This document shows positions 27,701-35,755 of a stretch of DNA of 64,000 bases, one piece after another. Both the position numbers and the translations under genes were made by a program. The notes under the pieces were generated by a model. That model worked only from the letters and a program-made list of their open reading frames with translations, ran no database searches and was not told the DNA's origin. Each line of letters opens with the position of its first letter. Position 1 is the stretch's first letter. Origin of the DNA: Streptomyces sp. ISL-1 (GTDB lineage: Bacteria > Actinomycetota > Actinomycetes > Streptomycetales > Streptomycetaceae). The DNA lies in assembly GCF_018614585.1 (NCBI RefSeq), contig NZ_JAGGOI010000011.1, positions 36,941-100,940 of the forward strand, in the 5' to 3' direction.

Positions 27701-27960
27701 CCGGGTGTCCCGGCCGTCGCCAACGCGCGCCGGACGGCATGCAACACCTGGTGCAGGTTGTTGGACGCGGCTTCCGCATCGAGGTCGGGCCACAGCAGGT
27801 CGTACAATCGGTCCCGGTGCAGCCTGTGGCCCGGCGTCAGGGCCAGCAGTTTCAGTACGCTCCTGGCCTTGCGCAGCCGCCAGGCCCCGGCGGCGACGTG
27901 ACGGTCTGCGACCGTCACCCGCAAGCCACCGAGCAGACCGATGCGCACCTCGTCGGCCAT
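24733..27960 (-). CDS. BTAD/SARP-family regulator with NB-ARC ATPase and TPR domains (AfsR-like)
   Basis: This 1075-residue protein has an OmpR-type winged helix (IGLLGGLRVTVADRHV, LRKARSVLKLLALTPGHRLH) and a bacterial transcriptional activation domain, together about residues 1-250. The ATPase follows with Walker A TGPGGCGKTRLAL near 295 and LLLVLDNCEHLV as Walker B. The C-terminal 420 residues are TPR-like (ALNTLGNICRTHGEYDNARP). This is the large SARP/AfsR architecture, which activates transcription after ATP-dependent oligomerisation. The ATG at 27960 is preceded by AGGGG. The gene next to it, a FAD oxidoreductase, may be a target. No biosynthetic cluster adjoins it. Confidence 0.85.
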   Translation of the reverse strand: MADEVRIGLLGGLRVTVADRHVAAGAWRLRKARSVLKLLALTPGHRLHRDRLYDLLWPDLDAEAASNNLHQVLHAVRRALATAGTPGDVVVLRDDMVVLGPEGGVRVDLDELEEATRRASAGGSPADYRAALALAEHELLPEDTFESWTREARGAIHVRRTGLRLGLAEALEQEGHAAEAVEVLQALIADDELNEPGNRALMRVLASAGRRRESLAVYEQLRDALRSDTGSDPDPQTREVYRTLLAGSVEEPAERGPVHRHNLPAQMTSFIGREREIAEVEELLARSKLLTLTGPGGCGKTRLALAVAARHVEAVRDGVWFIDLAALTDPRFVPDAVAAALDIQLSPDNRTQAALVTQLAGRELLLVLDNCEHLVEACAGLVADVLAHCPGVVVLATSREPLQAYGERTSRVPSLGLPDIHRLPPPAELGRFSSVRLFVERATEAVPPFQLDADNAAAVAQICFRLDGMPLALELAAARVRMLAPRQIAERLDDALTLLGQGSRHTVTRQQTLLATLQWSHQLLDPEERLLFRRLAVFAGGFSLAAVEDVCTRDIDPASVLDLLGRLVDKSLVLVDRHGDEARYRLLETIRQYARERLRESGELAQTESRHRGFYLALAESHDPELTTRASGETSLQLEADHDNLRAALRSALENDPESALRLAVALRRFWVERGYLAEGRRRLDDALSAAPAPTPLRARALLGQGVLAIRLGDSSRLASIGAEIVAIHRARGDRAALAYAFYQQAILLWMRGTWEEARTALDEACALAGGELPVLAAAAHQRGISAVCRGDGRAAREAFGTSLRLLTDLADLTGPGGRDRPYFPVMTPGYMAEEDAEGRMSLFFEESVLVGRLVGTAQARGYALSNLAWATRLDGDVEEARTAAEQSVDCFRGLGDPHGESLALNTLGNICRTHGEYDNARPHLDASLWIRRRLGDRREVGITLGSLGLLAMAVGDVDGARAAIGRSLAGFEETGDTPGRTNSLLHLGLVARAAGDTATARALLIRALDLQYVAGSTCATGWVAVMLSGLAEEAGDHAGAEAATARALGHFTQLGDMRGLAHLRRAGARAQSRR

Positions 27961-28704
27961 GTCTGCCCCTAAGGCAGGCTGCGCAGGGGCACTGGACCCG
28001 TCGGCAGTCGGTGCGGTCGGCGAGGTGATCCTTCAGCGGCTGCCCCCAGGGCCACTGAGCCCCAGTTCTGGCACCGACGCAGGCTGAGCCCGCGGCCGTC
28101 GGCACGGCACCGCCGAGGCCGAGCGCTGCGGGACTGGTTCCACGTGACCATACGCATCACCGTGACCCAGATGGCCATTTCCCTGCGCTCGCCGACGGAT
28201 CCGACAGCCAGGCTCACACAGGAATTACACCGGTCACTTTACAGGCCCGGGGGAGACGAGTCGCCTGCGCCTGGTAACGGCGGGTGACCGAGATCAGGGC
28301 CGTGGTCACCGCCGTGACACTCCACCTGGTGAGCGTTGCGCAGCCGGCCGGCGAAGACGCCTCGCAACCCGGCGACGGGCGCGGGGGGCGTCTCACCGGA
28401 CGTTGGGCGGGTCGTCCGCCGACGTGCCGGGCGTCATTCGGGCGCCCCTCGACACGGCCATATTCGCCGGCCGCATCGTCAGTTCCGTCGGCGCCCGATC
28501 CCCGGCGGGGTCCTGTTTTGAGCGCGCCGTCCTCGCCCACGGCAATCACCCCGGGCCAACCGTCCACCTCGCAGGCCCGGTCCTAGTCGTCCGGGGTGTC
28601 CCCATCGCCGATGTCCACCCTGATTCCGTACGGCCGCCCCATGCGTCCAGCGCGGAGGCAGGGATGACGATCAGCGGTCAGGACCTCGTGATCGTCCAAC
28701 TGCT
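27961..28704. other. Gene-poor interval upstream of the SARP gene
   Basis: No intact gene is recognised. Plus-strand bases about 28520-28708 read as G/C-biased coding-like sequence ending GMTISGQDLVIVQLL before a TGA, with no start or known family. It is possibly the tail of a lost gene. The SARP promoter should lie near 27970-28200. Confidence 0.35.
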
Positions 28705-28977
28705 GTGACTCAAGGGAGGATGGGCCAACTGGCAGGGTTTTTGGGGCCGATGGGCTGCGCCGCGATCCACGATGGGTGGAGCCGGTGGTTCCTCGACGCC
28801 AGGCCGGGTCCGGGGTTCGGCGCCGTCGGCTCCTTCTTCATGGAGTCCGGCGGCGACTGCGGGAGGTGGCCGTCGCCGGCGGTGTTCCTCGAGGAGATGG
28901 CCGACGCCGTGGAGGATGTCCGGCCCCTGGGAAACCACCTGCCCCGAGTGGACGACGAGGCGTTGTCATGGGACTGA
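28705..28977 (+). CDS. Small SMI1/KNR4-like (SUKH) C-terminal fragment or hypothetical
   Basis: Up to 90 residues are encoded, with HDGWSRWFLDARPGPGFG, ESGGDCGRWPSPAVFLEEMA and a final PRVDDEALSWD. The pattern of a Trp-Pro-Ser turn, a helix and a closing acidic D-E-x-L-x-W resembles the C-terminal third of SMI1/KNR4 (SUKH) immunity-type proteins, usually 150-200 residues. The N-terminal part is missing and the only starts (GTG 28705, ATG 28720) have poorly placed ribosome sites, so I think it is a truncated remnant. Expression as a short protein is possible. The family call is tentative. Confidence 0.4.
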   Translation: MTQGRMGQLAGFLGPMGCAAIHDGWSRWFLDARPGPGFGAVGSFFMESGGDCGRWPSPAVFLEEMADAVEDVRPLGNHLPRVDDEALSWD

Positions 28978-29089
28978 ACTCCCGAGGCCGAGGCCGAGGC
29001 CGAGGCCGACAGACCACGCCGATCAGCGCGTCGAGGGCAGCGCCGGGCGATCGCCGCCTCGTGACGCACAGGTGCTTGTCTCGTGTCGG

Positions 29090-29902
29090 TCATGGCCGGG
29101 GCCGGGTCAGGTACTGAGCGATGCGTTCTCCCCATGTGCGGATGTCGGCGCGGGTCCGGGACACATACAGGTCGGCGTGCGGGAGCAGACGGGCCAGCGT
29201 TTCCGCGGTCGACAGGGGATGGCCCGGGTCATCCACCCAGGCCAGGATCAGGCTTGGCCGGCTCAGCGCGGTGATTGCCGTGGGGCAGGGCAAGTCGGAC
29301 AGCGCCAGGCCGCGCAGGACGGACGGCAGTACCCGCGCGGCGGGCGTCGGTGGGAGCTCGGGAACGTCGGCCAGGACTGTGGGGCGAGGCTGATTCCTCT
29401 TGGCGGCGAGCCAGGCGTCCACTCCCTCTCGTTCGATCAGCTCAGCCCATTCCCGGTTGTCCCGCGCATGCGTCTTTCGCGTCGTCCAGGCTGTGGGTGG
29501 GATGAGCAGAACCAGTCGGGAGAACCGGTCTGGCGCCTGGACAGCGGCGTGCAGCACGGTGGCGCATCCCATCGACGCGCCCATGGCGTCGACGGGCTGG
29601 GCGGCGCGGAGATGGTCGAGCAGGGCCAGCAGGTCGTCCGCGAGCGAGGGGTAGGTGTAGTCGGTGTCCACGGGGTCGCCGGTGGATCGCCCGTGTGCCC
29701 GGGCGTCGTAACGGACCAGGCGCTGCCCCGCGTCCAGGACCGGCGCCCAGTCGAACAAGCCCATTCGGTCCTCGGCGGCCTGACTGACGAATCCGCCGTG
29801 CGCGTACACGGCGAGCGGGCCCTCACCGGCGTCGTCGTAGACCAGCTCGGCCCGGCGGCGCCGGAAGCGGCCTTCCCTGACGGTGTGCTCCACTGCCCTC
29901 AT
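29090..29902 (-). CDS. Alpha/beta fold hydrolase
   Basis: This 270-residue hydrolase carries LAVYAHGGFVSQAA for the oxyanion region, the nucleophile elbow GASMG (Ser110), an acid candidate in LAWVDDPGHP and a late histidine in the same segment. Family members hydrolyse esters, lactones or epoxides, or act as acyl transferases. There is no signal peptide, so it is cytoplasmic. ATG 29902 is preferred over a TTG 33 bases upstream because the latter lacks a spaced ribosome site. It lies 81 bases beyond the stop of a SnoaL/NTF2-like gene on the same strand. The substrate is unknown. Confidence 0.8.
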   Translation of the reverse strand: MRAVEHTVREGRFRRRRAELVYDDAGEGPLAVYAHGGFVSQAAEDRMGLFDWAPVLDAGQRLVRYDARAHGRSTGDPVDTDYTYPSLADDLLALLDHLRAAQPVDAMGASMGCATVLHAAVQAPDRFSRLVLLIPPTAWTTRKTHARDNREWAELIEREGVDAWLAAKRNQPRPTVLADVPELPPTPAARVLPSVLRGLALSDLPCPTAITALSRPSLILAWVDDPGHPLSTAETLARLLPHADLYVSRTRADIRTWGERIAQYLTRPRP

Positions 29903-29983
29903 AGCCGCGCGCCTCGTGTCGGCACCTCTGCTCAAATCCTACGGCTGCCACGGCCAGGGGCGGCAATGGCTGGGACGGGGCAG

Positions 29984-30361
29984 TCAGGGTTCGATGACGA
30001 GTTGCTCGATGAGGCCGTCGCGGAGGGTGAAGCGGTAGTGCAGGTCGACAACTCCGCCGGGGAAGTCGCCTTCGAGGTGCTGCGTGGCGATGAAGTGGGT
30101 GCCGTCCGTCTGCTGGGCGCCGGTGAGGCGGATGGTGTACGTGTACTCGCTCGCTGACCGGCTCAGCCACTTCTCGATCGCATCGGCGCCTTCGTACGTC
30201 CGGCCCTCGTCGACGACCGATGCGTCGCCGGTGAACGCTGCGACGGCACTGGCCGTGTCGTGGGCCCGGTGGGCGTCCAAGTAGCGGGTGACCGCGTCGG
30301 GGAGCGCGGCGGGGTCGATGGCGCCGGGTCGCCGAGTCGGCTCAGCGTTGATCACAGGCAT
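29984..30361 (-). CDS. NTF2-like / SnoaL-type nuclear transport factor 2 family protein
   Basis: This 125-residue single-domain protein fits the NTF2-like cone fold: VTRYLDAHRAHDTASAVAAF, a central GRTYEGADAIEKWLSR and alternating beta strands THFIATQHLEG, VVDLHYRFTLRDGLIEQLVI. Members bind small hydrophobic ligands or catalyse isomerisations, and many have no known activity. The ATG at 30361 leaves 125 bases to the divergent TMEM175-like gene, and this gap contains a perfect inverted repeat. It may be cotranscribed with the downstream hydrolase (81-base gap). Confidence 0.75.
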   Translation of the reverse strand: MPVINAEPTRRPGAIDPAALPDAVTRYLDAHRAHDTASAVAAFTGDASVVDEGRTYEGADAIEKWLSRSASEYTYTIRLTGAQQTDGTHFIATQHLEGDFPGGVVDLHYRFTLRDGLIEQLVIEP

Positions 30362-30449
30362 CTGGTGACAGGGCCTCGATGCCGGAACCTCCACGCCATC
30401 GACCGGGCTACGAAGTCCGGCGGGTGGCTCATCACGTTCGCGGGATCAA

Positions 30450-30464
30450 TCAGAATATTTCTGA
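30450..30464. promoter_or_regulatory. Inverted repeat TCAGAA-TAT-TTCTGA in a divergent promoter
   Basis: A perfect 6-bp inverted repeat with a 3-base centre sits in AT-rich sequence between divergent starts at 30361 and 30488. Position and symmetry suggest an operator for a dimeric repressor controlling one or both genes. No regulator gene adjoins it. Confidence 0.5.
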
Positions 30465-30487
30465 GCATTTAACCCTAGGGTGGCGTT

Positions 30488-31135
30488 GTGAACGGCCACC
30501 AGCGAGTGCGGGACGACGAGGGAAGCGCGGCCCGACTCCTTACGCTGTCGGACGGCGTGTTCGCCATCGCGATGACGCTGCTGGCGCTGGACCTCACGCT
30601 GCCCGCCGGGTTGGACCCCGAAGGTTTCGAGCATGCGCTGGGGGATGTGATGCCCAACCTGTGGGCGTACGCCCTCAGCTTCCTGGTCATCGCGGCGTTC
30701 TGGCGGGGCCACCACCAGATCTTCCGGTACGTGCGGGAGGTGGACGGGACGGTCATCAGGCTCGGGCTGCTGAGCCTCGGGCTGATCGCCCTGATGCCCT
30801 TCCCCACCACCCTGTTGGCCGAGTACGGGGAGCTGCCGCAGGCGGTGGCCCTCTACTCCGGCGCAGTCGCGGCCATGGGGGCCACGCAGCTCATGCTCAC
30901 GTTCGTAGTGTGGAAGCGCCCGTGGCTGGGTAGCGCGGCGGTGCCCGATCCCGTCGCGCGCAACGATGTGGCCGATCTGGCGTCGACGGTGCTGGTCTTC
31001 GCCGTCGCCGTGCCGCTCGCCTTTGTCTCCCCGATGGGCGCGAAGCTGTGGTGGGCGGTGCTGATCCCGGTCAAGTCGTTTACGGGCAAGCGGGGCAAGC
31101 GGCTGCGCGCGGCCGCCCAACGGCTCGGTGCATAG
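30488..31135 (+). CDS. TMEM175-family (DUF1211) membrane channel-like protein
   Basis: This 215-residue protein has about six hydrophobic helices. The first holds LSDGVFAIAMTLLALDL, the [FL]SDGVFAIA motif of the TMEM175/DUF1211 family. Bacterial members form tetrameric potassium-leak channels; the conserved Phe-Ser-Asp block lines the pore. Here Leu replaces the usual first Phe. Further family marks are YALSFLVIAAFWRGHHQIF and LMPFPTTLLAEY. The GTG start follows AGGGTGG. It lies at the membrane, divergent from the NTF2-like gene. Confidence 0.85.
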   Translation: MNGHQRVRDDEGSAARLLTLSDGVFAIAMTLLALDLTLPAGLDPEGFEHALGDVMPNLWAYALSFLVIAAFWRGHHQIFRYVREVDGTVIRLGLLSLGLIALMPFPTTLLAEYGELPQAVALYSGAVAAMGATQLMLTFVVWKRPWLGSAAVPDPVARNDVADLASTVLVFAVAVPLAFVSPMGAKLWWAVLIPVKSFTGKRGKRLRAAAQRLGA

Positions 31136-31417
31136 CGGGTCTGCGCCAGGTCGGCTGGGGGCTGGGTGGACGGTGTCTACCTGATGCCCTTGGTGGGCGG
31201 CGGTGGCATGTGGTGCAAGCGCGGGTGCCGGTCCAGCAGTTCAGGAGGGTCCCAAGTGCGCCAGCTTTGGCCAGTGGCCGTGGAACGCGCTGGGCGGGTC
31301 GATGGAATACACCTGTCTACGCGCGGTTGAGGCAGAGGACTGTGGGAAGCGCCGTTCGGGGGAACGGCGGGTGTTGCGGAGAGGGGCCCGGAGGAGCGCC
31401 GCGTACGTTCGGTTGGC

Positions 31418-32830
31418 ATGACGCACGCATCGGGTGATCGCGCATCCGCCCCCACCCGCCGCACCACGCTTGCCGGTCTCGTCGGTGGGGCCGGCGCTCT
31501 GATGACCGCTGGGTGCACCCCTTCGGGCGCGTCTCCCGCGCATGCACCCACCCCCAGTTCCACGGCGTCGGCCTCCGCCCCGGCGAGCGGTCCCACGCCC
31601 GGCGTGATGACGCTCTTCAAAGACCCGGGCTTCAACTTCAACGGGCTCCTCGCGCTCGGTGCGTCCGGCTACGGCGCCGGTGAGGTGGGCGAGGTGCTCA
31701 CGGCCGTGAACGCGATCAACAAGGCCGGGCTCTCCGCGCAGACGTACACCGAGACGTTCAAGAATCTCGGCGATCAGCTGATGGAGGCGCCCCAGGGCAG
31801 CAAACCCGGGACGGAGACGACACGCTTCCGTGCGCTGCGGGCCGCCCAGTACTACGGCCAGGCACTGTTCTTCGTCCTCGGCTCCGACGACCCCGGCAGC
31901 GAGGAGCAGCTGTACAAGGCCGGGCGCGGTGCCTGGGACAAGTTCTGCAAGCTGTGCGACCCGGCACCGGTGACGGCGAACATCCCGTACGGGAAGACCC
32001 CGCTGCCTGTGTGGTTCTTCCGGCCGGACGACTCGGTCGAGCGGCGCCCCACCGTGATCCTCACGAACGGCAGCGACGGACAGAACGTCGACATGTGGAC
32101 CTACGGCGTCGCGGCCGCTCTGGAACGCGGCTGGAACGCCCTCGTGTACGACGGGCCCGGCCAGGGGCAGTTGCTCTATGTAAACGAAGTGGTCTTCACG
32201 CCACGCTGGGAGACCGTCGTAACGCCGCTCGTCAACTGGCTGGCCGCCCGCTCGGACGTGGACAGCGGCAAGATCGCCCTGACCGGGCTGAGTATGGCCG
32301 GGAACCTGGCCCCCCGGGCCGCGGCCTTCGAGAGCAGGATCGCCGCTCTGGTGGCGATGCCCGGCGTGCTCGCGCCCTGGCTGGGCTTTCCTCCGGAGGT
32401 CCGGGAGATCCTCACTCCGGACAAGGAGGAGACCAACAACATCTGGAACAAAGAGGTCGTTCCCGAGCTCCCTCCGCCCGCGGCCGCGACGATGAAAAAG
32501 CGCATTGAGCCCTTCTCCGTACCGGCGATGCTCCAAGCCCGAGAGGGCAAGATGTTCAGCGACTTCTACACCCCCGCCAAACTCATCGAGTCGCTGGACA
32601 TCACGAACGTCGTGGGCCGCATCAAGATGCCCACGCTGGTCCTCGACTACGACTACGAGCAGTTCTATCCCGGTCAGCCGCGCCAGATGTTCGACAAGCT
32701 GACGGCTCCCAAGGACTACGTGAAGCTGACCACGGCCACCGGCGCGCAGCTGCACTGCTCCCCGATGGCCCCACAGCAGCACTGCGAGGTCGTCTTCGAC
32801 TGGCTGCAGGAGAAGCTGTCGGGCAGCTGA
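31418..32830 (+). CDS. Alpha/beta hydrolase lipoprotein (FrsA-like)
   Basis: This 470-residue protein has a twin-arginine-type signal (TRRTTLAGLVGGAGALMTAGC) with a lipobox, so Cys33 is probably lipid-anchored outside the cell. A Ser/Ala/Pro linker follows. The hydrolase domain contains VWFFRPDDSVERRPTVILTN, LVYDGPGQGQ, the nucleophile elbow GLSMAG (Ser292), a candidate acid in TLVLDYDYEQF and a late His (PQQHCEVVFDWL). It resembles the FrsA/dipeptidyl-peptidase group of esterases. The ATG at 31418 has only a weak ribosome site. It stands alone. Confidence 0.8.
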   Translation: MTHASGDRASAPTRRTTLAGLVGGAGALMTAGCTPSGASPAHAPTPSSTASASAPASGPTPGVMTLFKDPGFNFNGLLALGASGYGAGEVGEVLTAVNAINKAGLSAQTYTETFKNLGDQLMEAPQGSKPGTETTRFRALRAAQYYGQALFFVLGSDDPGSEEQLYKAGRGAWDKFCKLCDPAPVTANIPYGKTPLPVWFFRPDDSVERRPTVILTNGSDGQNVDMWTYGVAAALERGWNALVYDGPGQGQLLYVNEVVFTPRWETVVTPLVNWLAARSDVDSGKIALTGLSMAGNLAPRAAAFESRIAALVAMPGVLAPWLGFPPEVREILTPDKEETNNIWNKEVVPELPPPAAATMKKRIEPFSVPAMLQAREGKMFSDFYTPAKLIESLDITNVVGRIKMPTLVLDYDYEQFYPGQPRQMFDKLTAPKDYVKLTTATGAQLHCSPMAPQQHCEVVFDWLQEKLSGS

Positions 32831-32884
32831 CTTCTGCGGCCACCTCCGCCTCGTCCCACGCGCTGCCCCGTCCGCTCACGCCCG

Positions 32885-33085
32885 CATGGCCTGTGGGCGC
32901 CCAACGGCGGCATGGAGTATCCGCTGAGCATTGCGGTCGTCGCGATCGCCATCGCCGCCGTCGGGCCCGGACGTCTGTCCCTGGGTCGCCCGTTCCGCTG
33001 GCGATACGGCGGATGGGTGCCGGCCACCGTGGCGGTGTGCCTCGGTGGAATCGGCGCCGTCATCGTCCTTGCCCTCAAGCAATAG
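32885..33085 (+). pseudogene. DoxX-family membrane protein, C-terminal remnant
   Basis: The plus-strand frame from 32885 to a TAG at 33083-33085 encodes HGLWAPNGGMEYPLSIAVVA, then IAIAAVGPGRLSLGRPFRWR and a last hydrophobic helix VAVCLGGIGAVIVLALK. The NGG-x-EYPL and GPGRLSL blocks are typical of the end of DoxX-family four-helix membrane proteins. The first 100 or so residues and any start are missing. It sits between the lipoprotein gene and the ABC transporter with no ribosome site, so it is judged a dead fragment. Confidence 0.55.
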
Positions 33086-33391
33086 GGGCAGCAGCCCAGC
33101 GATTCGCAATCGAAGGCCTTCCCGCGGCACGTGAACGTCCCCAGACAACTGCTGTGGCCCTCGCTCCGGACCTGTGCGCTGCGACAGCGCTCCCTCACTC
33201 CCTGCCCGTGACAGGTCGCTGCGCCCGTCATGGCCTGGATCACCGTCACGGCGTAGCCGACCGGCCGCGGACCATCTTCACGCCTCGGGTGACGGGTGTA
33301 GTGCCTGTCGCCGTGCCACTCGTGGCGACGGGGGCGGGGCATCGATCTGCCCGTCGGCGAAACGGACTTGGTCGCTTTCGGCGCGGCGGCG

Positions 33392-35275
33392 TCAATGGAC
33401 GGGCTGCGCCTCGCCCGCTCCCGGCTGTTCGAACTGGGTCCGGTACAGCTCCTCGTAGCGTCCGCCCACGGCCAGGAGTTCGGTGTGGGTTCCGCGTTGG
33501 ACGACCCGGCCCTCCTCTACGACCAGGATCAGGTCTGCGGCTCGTACGGTCGAGAGCCGGTGGGCGATCACCACTGCGGTACGGCCCGCAAGTGCCTCCC
33601 CGAGGGCCTCCTGGACTGCCGCCTCAGAGGTGGAGTCGAGGTGGGCGGTCGCCTCGTCGAGGATGACGACCCGCTGGCGTGCCAACAGCAGCCGGGCGAT
33701 GGTCAGCCGCTGCCGTTCGCCGCCGGAGAGCCGGTAGCCGCGCTCGCCGACGACGGTGTCCAGGCCGTCGGGCAGCGAGGCCACCAGCCCGGCCAGGCGG
33801 GAGCGGCGCAGGGCATCCCAGATGTCGTCCTCGGTGGCGTCCGGCCGGGCAAGGAGCAGGTTGGCACGGACGGATTCGTGGAAGAGGTGGCCGTCCTGGG
33901 TGACCATGCCGATCGTCTCGCGGATCGAGTCCGAGGTCAGGTCGCGGACGTCGACGCCGTTCAGCCGCACGGAACCGGTGTCAACGTCGTACAGCCGTGG
34001 CATGAGTTGGGCGATCGTGGACTTGCCCGCGCCGGAGGAGCCGACCAGCGCGACCATCCGGCCGGGTTCGGCGCGGAAGGAGACGCCGTGCAGAACCTCT
34101 GTGCCGCCCCGGGAGTCGAGAGTGGCGACCTCTTCCAGGGAGGCGAGGGAGACCTTGTCGGCGGAGGGGTAGCCGAAGCGGACCCCATCGAACTCCACGG
34201 ACACCGGCCCGTCCGGCACCCGGCGGGCGTCCGGCTTCTCGGAGATCAGTGGTTTGAGGTCGAGGATCTCGAAGACCCGCTCGAAACTGACCAGGGCGCT
34301 CATCACCTCGACGCGGGCGCCGGCCAGGGCGGTCAGCGGGGCGTAGAGGCGGGTGAGGAGCAGAGCGAGGGCGACGAGGGCTCCCGGGTCCAGGCTGCCG
34401 CGCAGTGCGTAGTAGCCGCCGAGTCCGTATACCAGAGCCAGGGCCAGTGCGGACACCAGGGTGAGGGCGGTGATGAACACGGACTGGGCCATGGCTGTGC
34501 GGATGCCGATGTCGCGCACGCGGCGGGCCCGGGCGGCGAATTCGGCGGACTCGTCGGAGGGGCGTCCGAAGAGTTTGACGAGGGTCGCGCCCGGGGCGGA
34601 GAACCGCTCGGTCATCTGAGTACCCATGGCGGCGTTGTGGTTGGCGGCCTCGCGCTGCATCTTGGCCATGCGGGAGCCCATCCGGCGGGCGGGGACAACG
34701 AACACCGGGAGCAGGACGAGGGCGAGCACGGTGATCTGCCAGGAGATGCTGAGCATCACGGCAAGCGTCATCAGCAAGGTGACGAGGTTGGATACGACGC
34801 CGGAGAGGGTGTTGCTGAAGGCCCGCTGGGCCCCTATGACGTCGTTGTTGAGCCGGCTGACGAGTGCACCGGTGCGGGTGCGGGTGAAGAAAGCGACTGG
34901 CATCCGCTGGACGTGGTCGAAGACCGCCGTGCGGAGATCGAGGATCAGCCCCTCGCCGAGAGTGGCGGACAGCCAGCGGGTGAGCAGACCGAGCCCCGCC
35001 TCGGCGACGGCGATGACGGCGATCAGCAGCGCGAGCCGAGTGACCGTGCCGGTCTGCTCGCCTTTGATGATCGCGTCGACGACGCGGCCGGCGAGTACAG
35101 GCGTCGCCACGGCGAGCAGGGCGGTGACCACGCTCAGCAGCAGGAAGCGGTACAGCTGCCGGCGGTGCGGGCGGGCGAAGGAGGCGATACGGCGCAGGGT
35201 CGCCCTGGAAATGGGTCTCTGGTCCTGCTGAGCGTTCATCGCGCTGTGCAGCGATGTCCACGCGGTGACTTCCAT
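33392..35275 (-). CDS. ABC transporter, fused permease and ATP-binding subunit
   Basis: This 627-residue half-transporter has a six-helix exporter membrane domain in residues 1-330 (FLLLSVVTALLAVATPVLAG; FFTRTRTGALVSRLNNDV). The nucleotide-binding domain carries Walker A GSSGAGKST, a Q-loop Gln in GMVTQDGHLFHE, signature LSGGERQR, Walker B VVILDEA and the switch His in VVIAHRLSTV. It should act as a homodimer exporting lipids, drugs or peptides; the substrate is unknown. ATG 35275 was chosen; a TTG two codons upstream lies at better spacing from GGAGG and may be used. There is no partner half-transporter nearby, consistent with a homodimer. Confidence 0.9.
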   Translation of the reverse strand: MEVTAWTSLHSAMNAQQDQRPISRATLRRIASFARPHRRQLYRFLLLSVVTALLAVATPVLAGRVVDAIIKGEQTGTVTRLALLIAVIAVAEAGLGLLTRWLSATLGEGLILDLRTAVFDHVQRMPVAFFTRTRTGALVSRLNNDVIGAQRAFSNTLSGVVSNLVTLLMTLAVMLSISWQITVLALVLLPVFVVPARRMGSRMAKMQREAANHNAAMGTQMTERFSAPGATLVKLFGRPSDESAEFAARARRVRDIGIRTAMAQSVFITALTLVSALALALVYGLGGYYALRGSLDPGALVALALLLTRLYAPLTALAGARVEVMSALVSFERVFEILDLKPLISEKPDARRVPDGPVSVEFDGVRFGYPSADKVSLASLEEVATLDSRGGTEVLHGVSFRAEPGRMVALVGSSGAGKSTIAQLMPRLYDVDTGSVRLNGVDVRDLTSDSIRETIGMVTQDGHLFHESVRANLLLARPDATEDDIWDALRRSRLAGLVASLPDGLDTVVGERGYRLSGGERQRLTIARLLLARQRVVILDEATAHLDSTSEAAVQEALGEALAGRTAVVIAHRLSTVRAADLILVVEEGRVVQRGTHTELLAVGGRYEELYRTQFEQPGAGEAQPVH

Positions 35276-35755
35276 GTCCAAGGGGTGCCTCCGGAATCTG
35301 GTGGGCCGACGCGGTTCCCGTCGGCCGGCGTGGCCCGGGGCGCACCCAGAACGCTACGACCTAAACCAAACTTGAGGTCAACCGATTCCTCTCGGTCCTC
35401 GACCGTTTCCACGCTCACCTGCCACAGCTGGTCGCCCAGATCGTTCGGGCTCAGTTCGGTGGCTGATTCCGAATCACCGCCTGCGCGGGCGTCCCGGGTA
35501 CGGGAAACCGCGAGTACGAGTGCCTGGATGACCGCTCCAGACCGAACACGTTCGCCACGAACAAGTTCGCAATCTTCACCCTCGCCTCCGCTTGCCACAC
35601 ACCCGCCCCCTGCGACGCCGACCGCGTCGCCTCGCCGCCCACAATCCCCAAAGCTCCCAAGCGACCAGGATCACCGCCCCGCCGGACACATCGACGCTCA
35701 CCGGTTCTGACCCTCCCCAAGCGGGAGACGCGGCCTCGGGCCGGCAGGGGAGAGG
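35276..35755. other. Intergenic interval without recognised gene
   Basis: These 480 bases lie between the ABC transporter start and the 3' end of the serine-hydrolase gene. The ABC promoter is probably near 35345-35400. No coherent protein, repeat or RNA was recognised. Confidence 0.4.

Noticed and set aside
28983..29010. Tandem GAGGCC hexamers
   Set aside because: A short low-complexity run with no unit variation or flanking structure; no function is inferred.
31241..32782. 513-codon minus-strand open frame
   Set aside because: It is the antisense shadow of the lipoprotein hydrolase at 31418-32830, which has a signal, lipobox and catalytic serine.
33368..35710. 780-codon plus-strand open frame
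   Set aside because: It is Gly/Asp/Glu-rich shadow sequence opposite the ABC transporter, which has all ATPase motifs.
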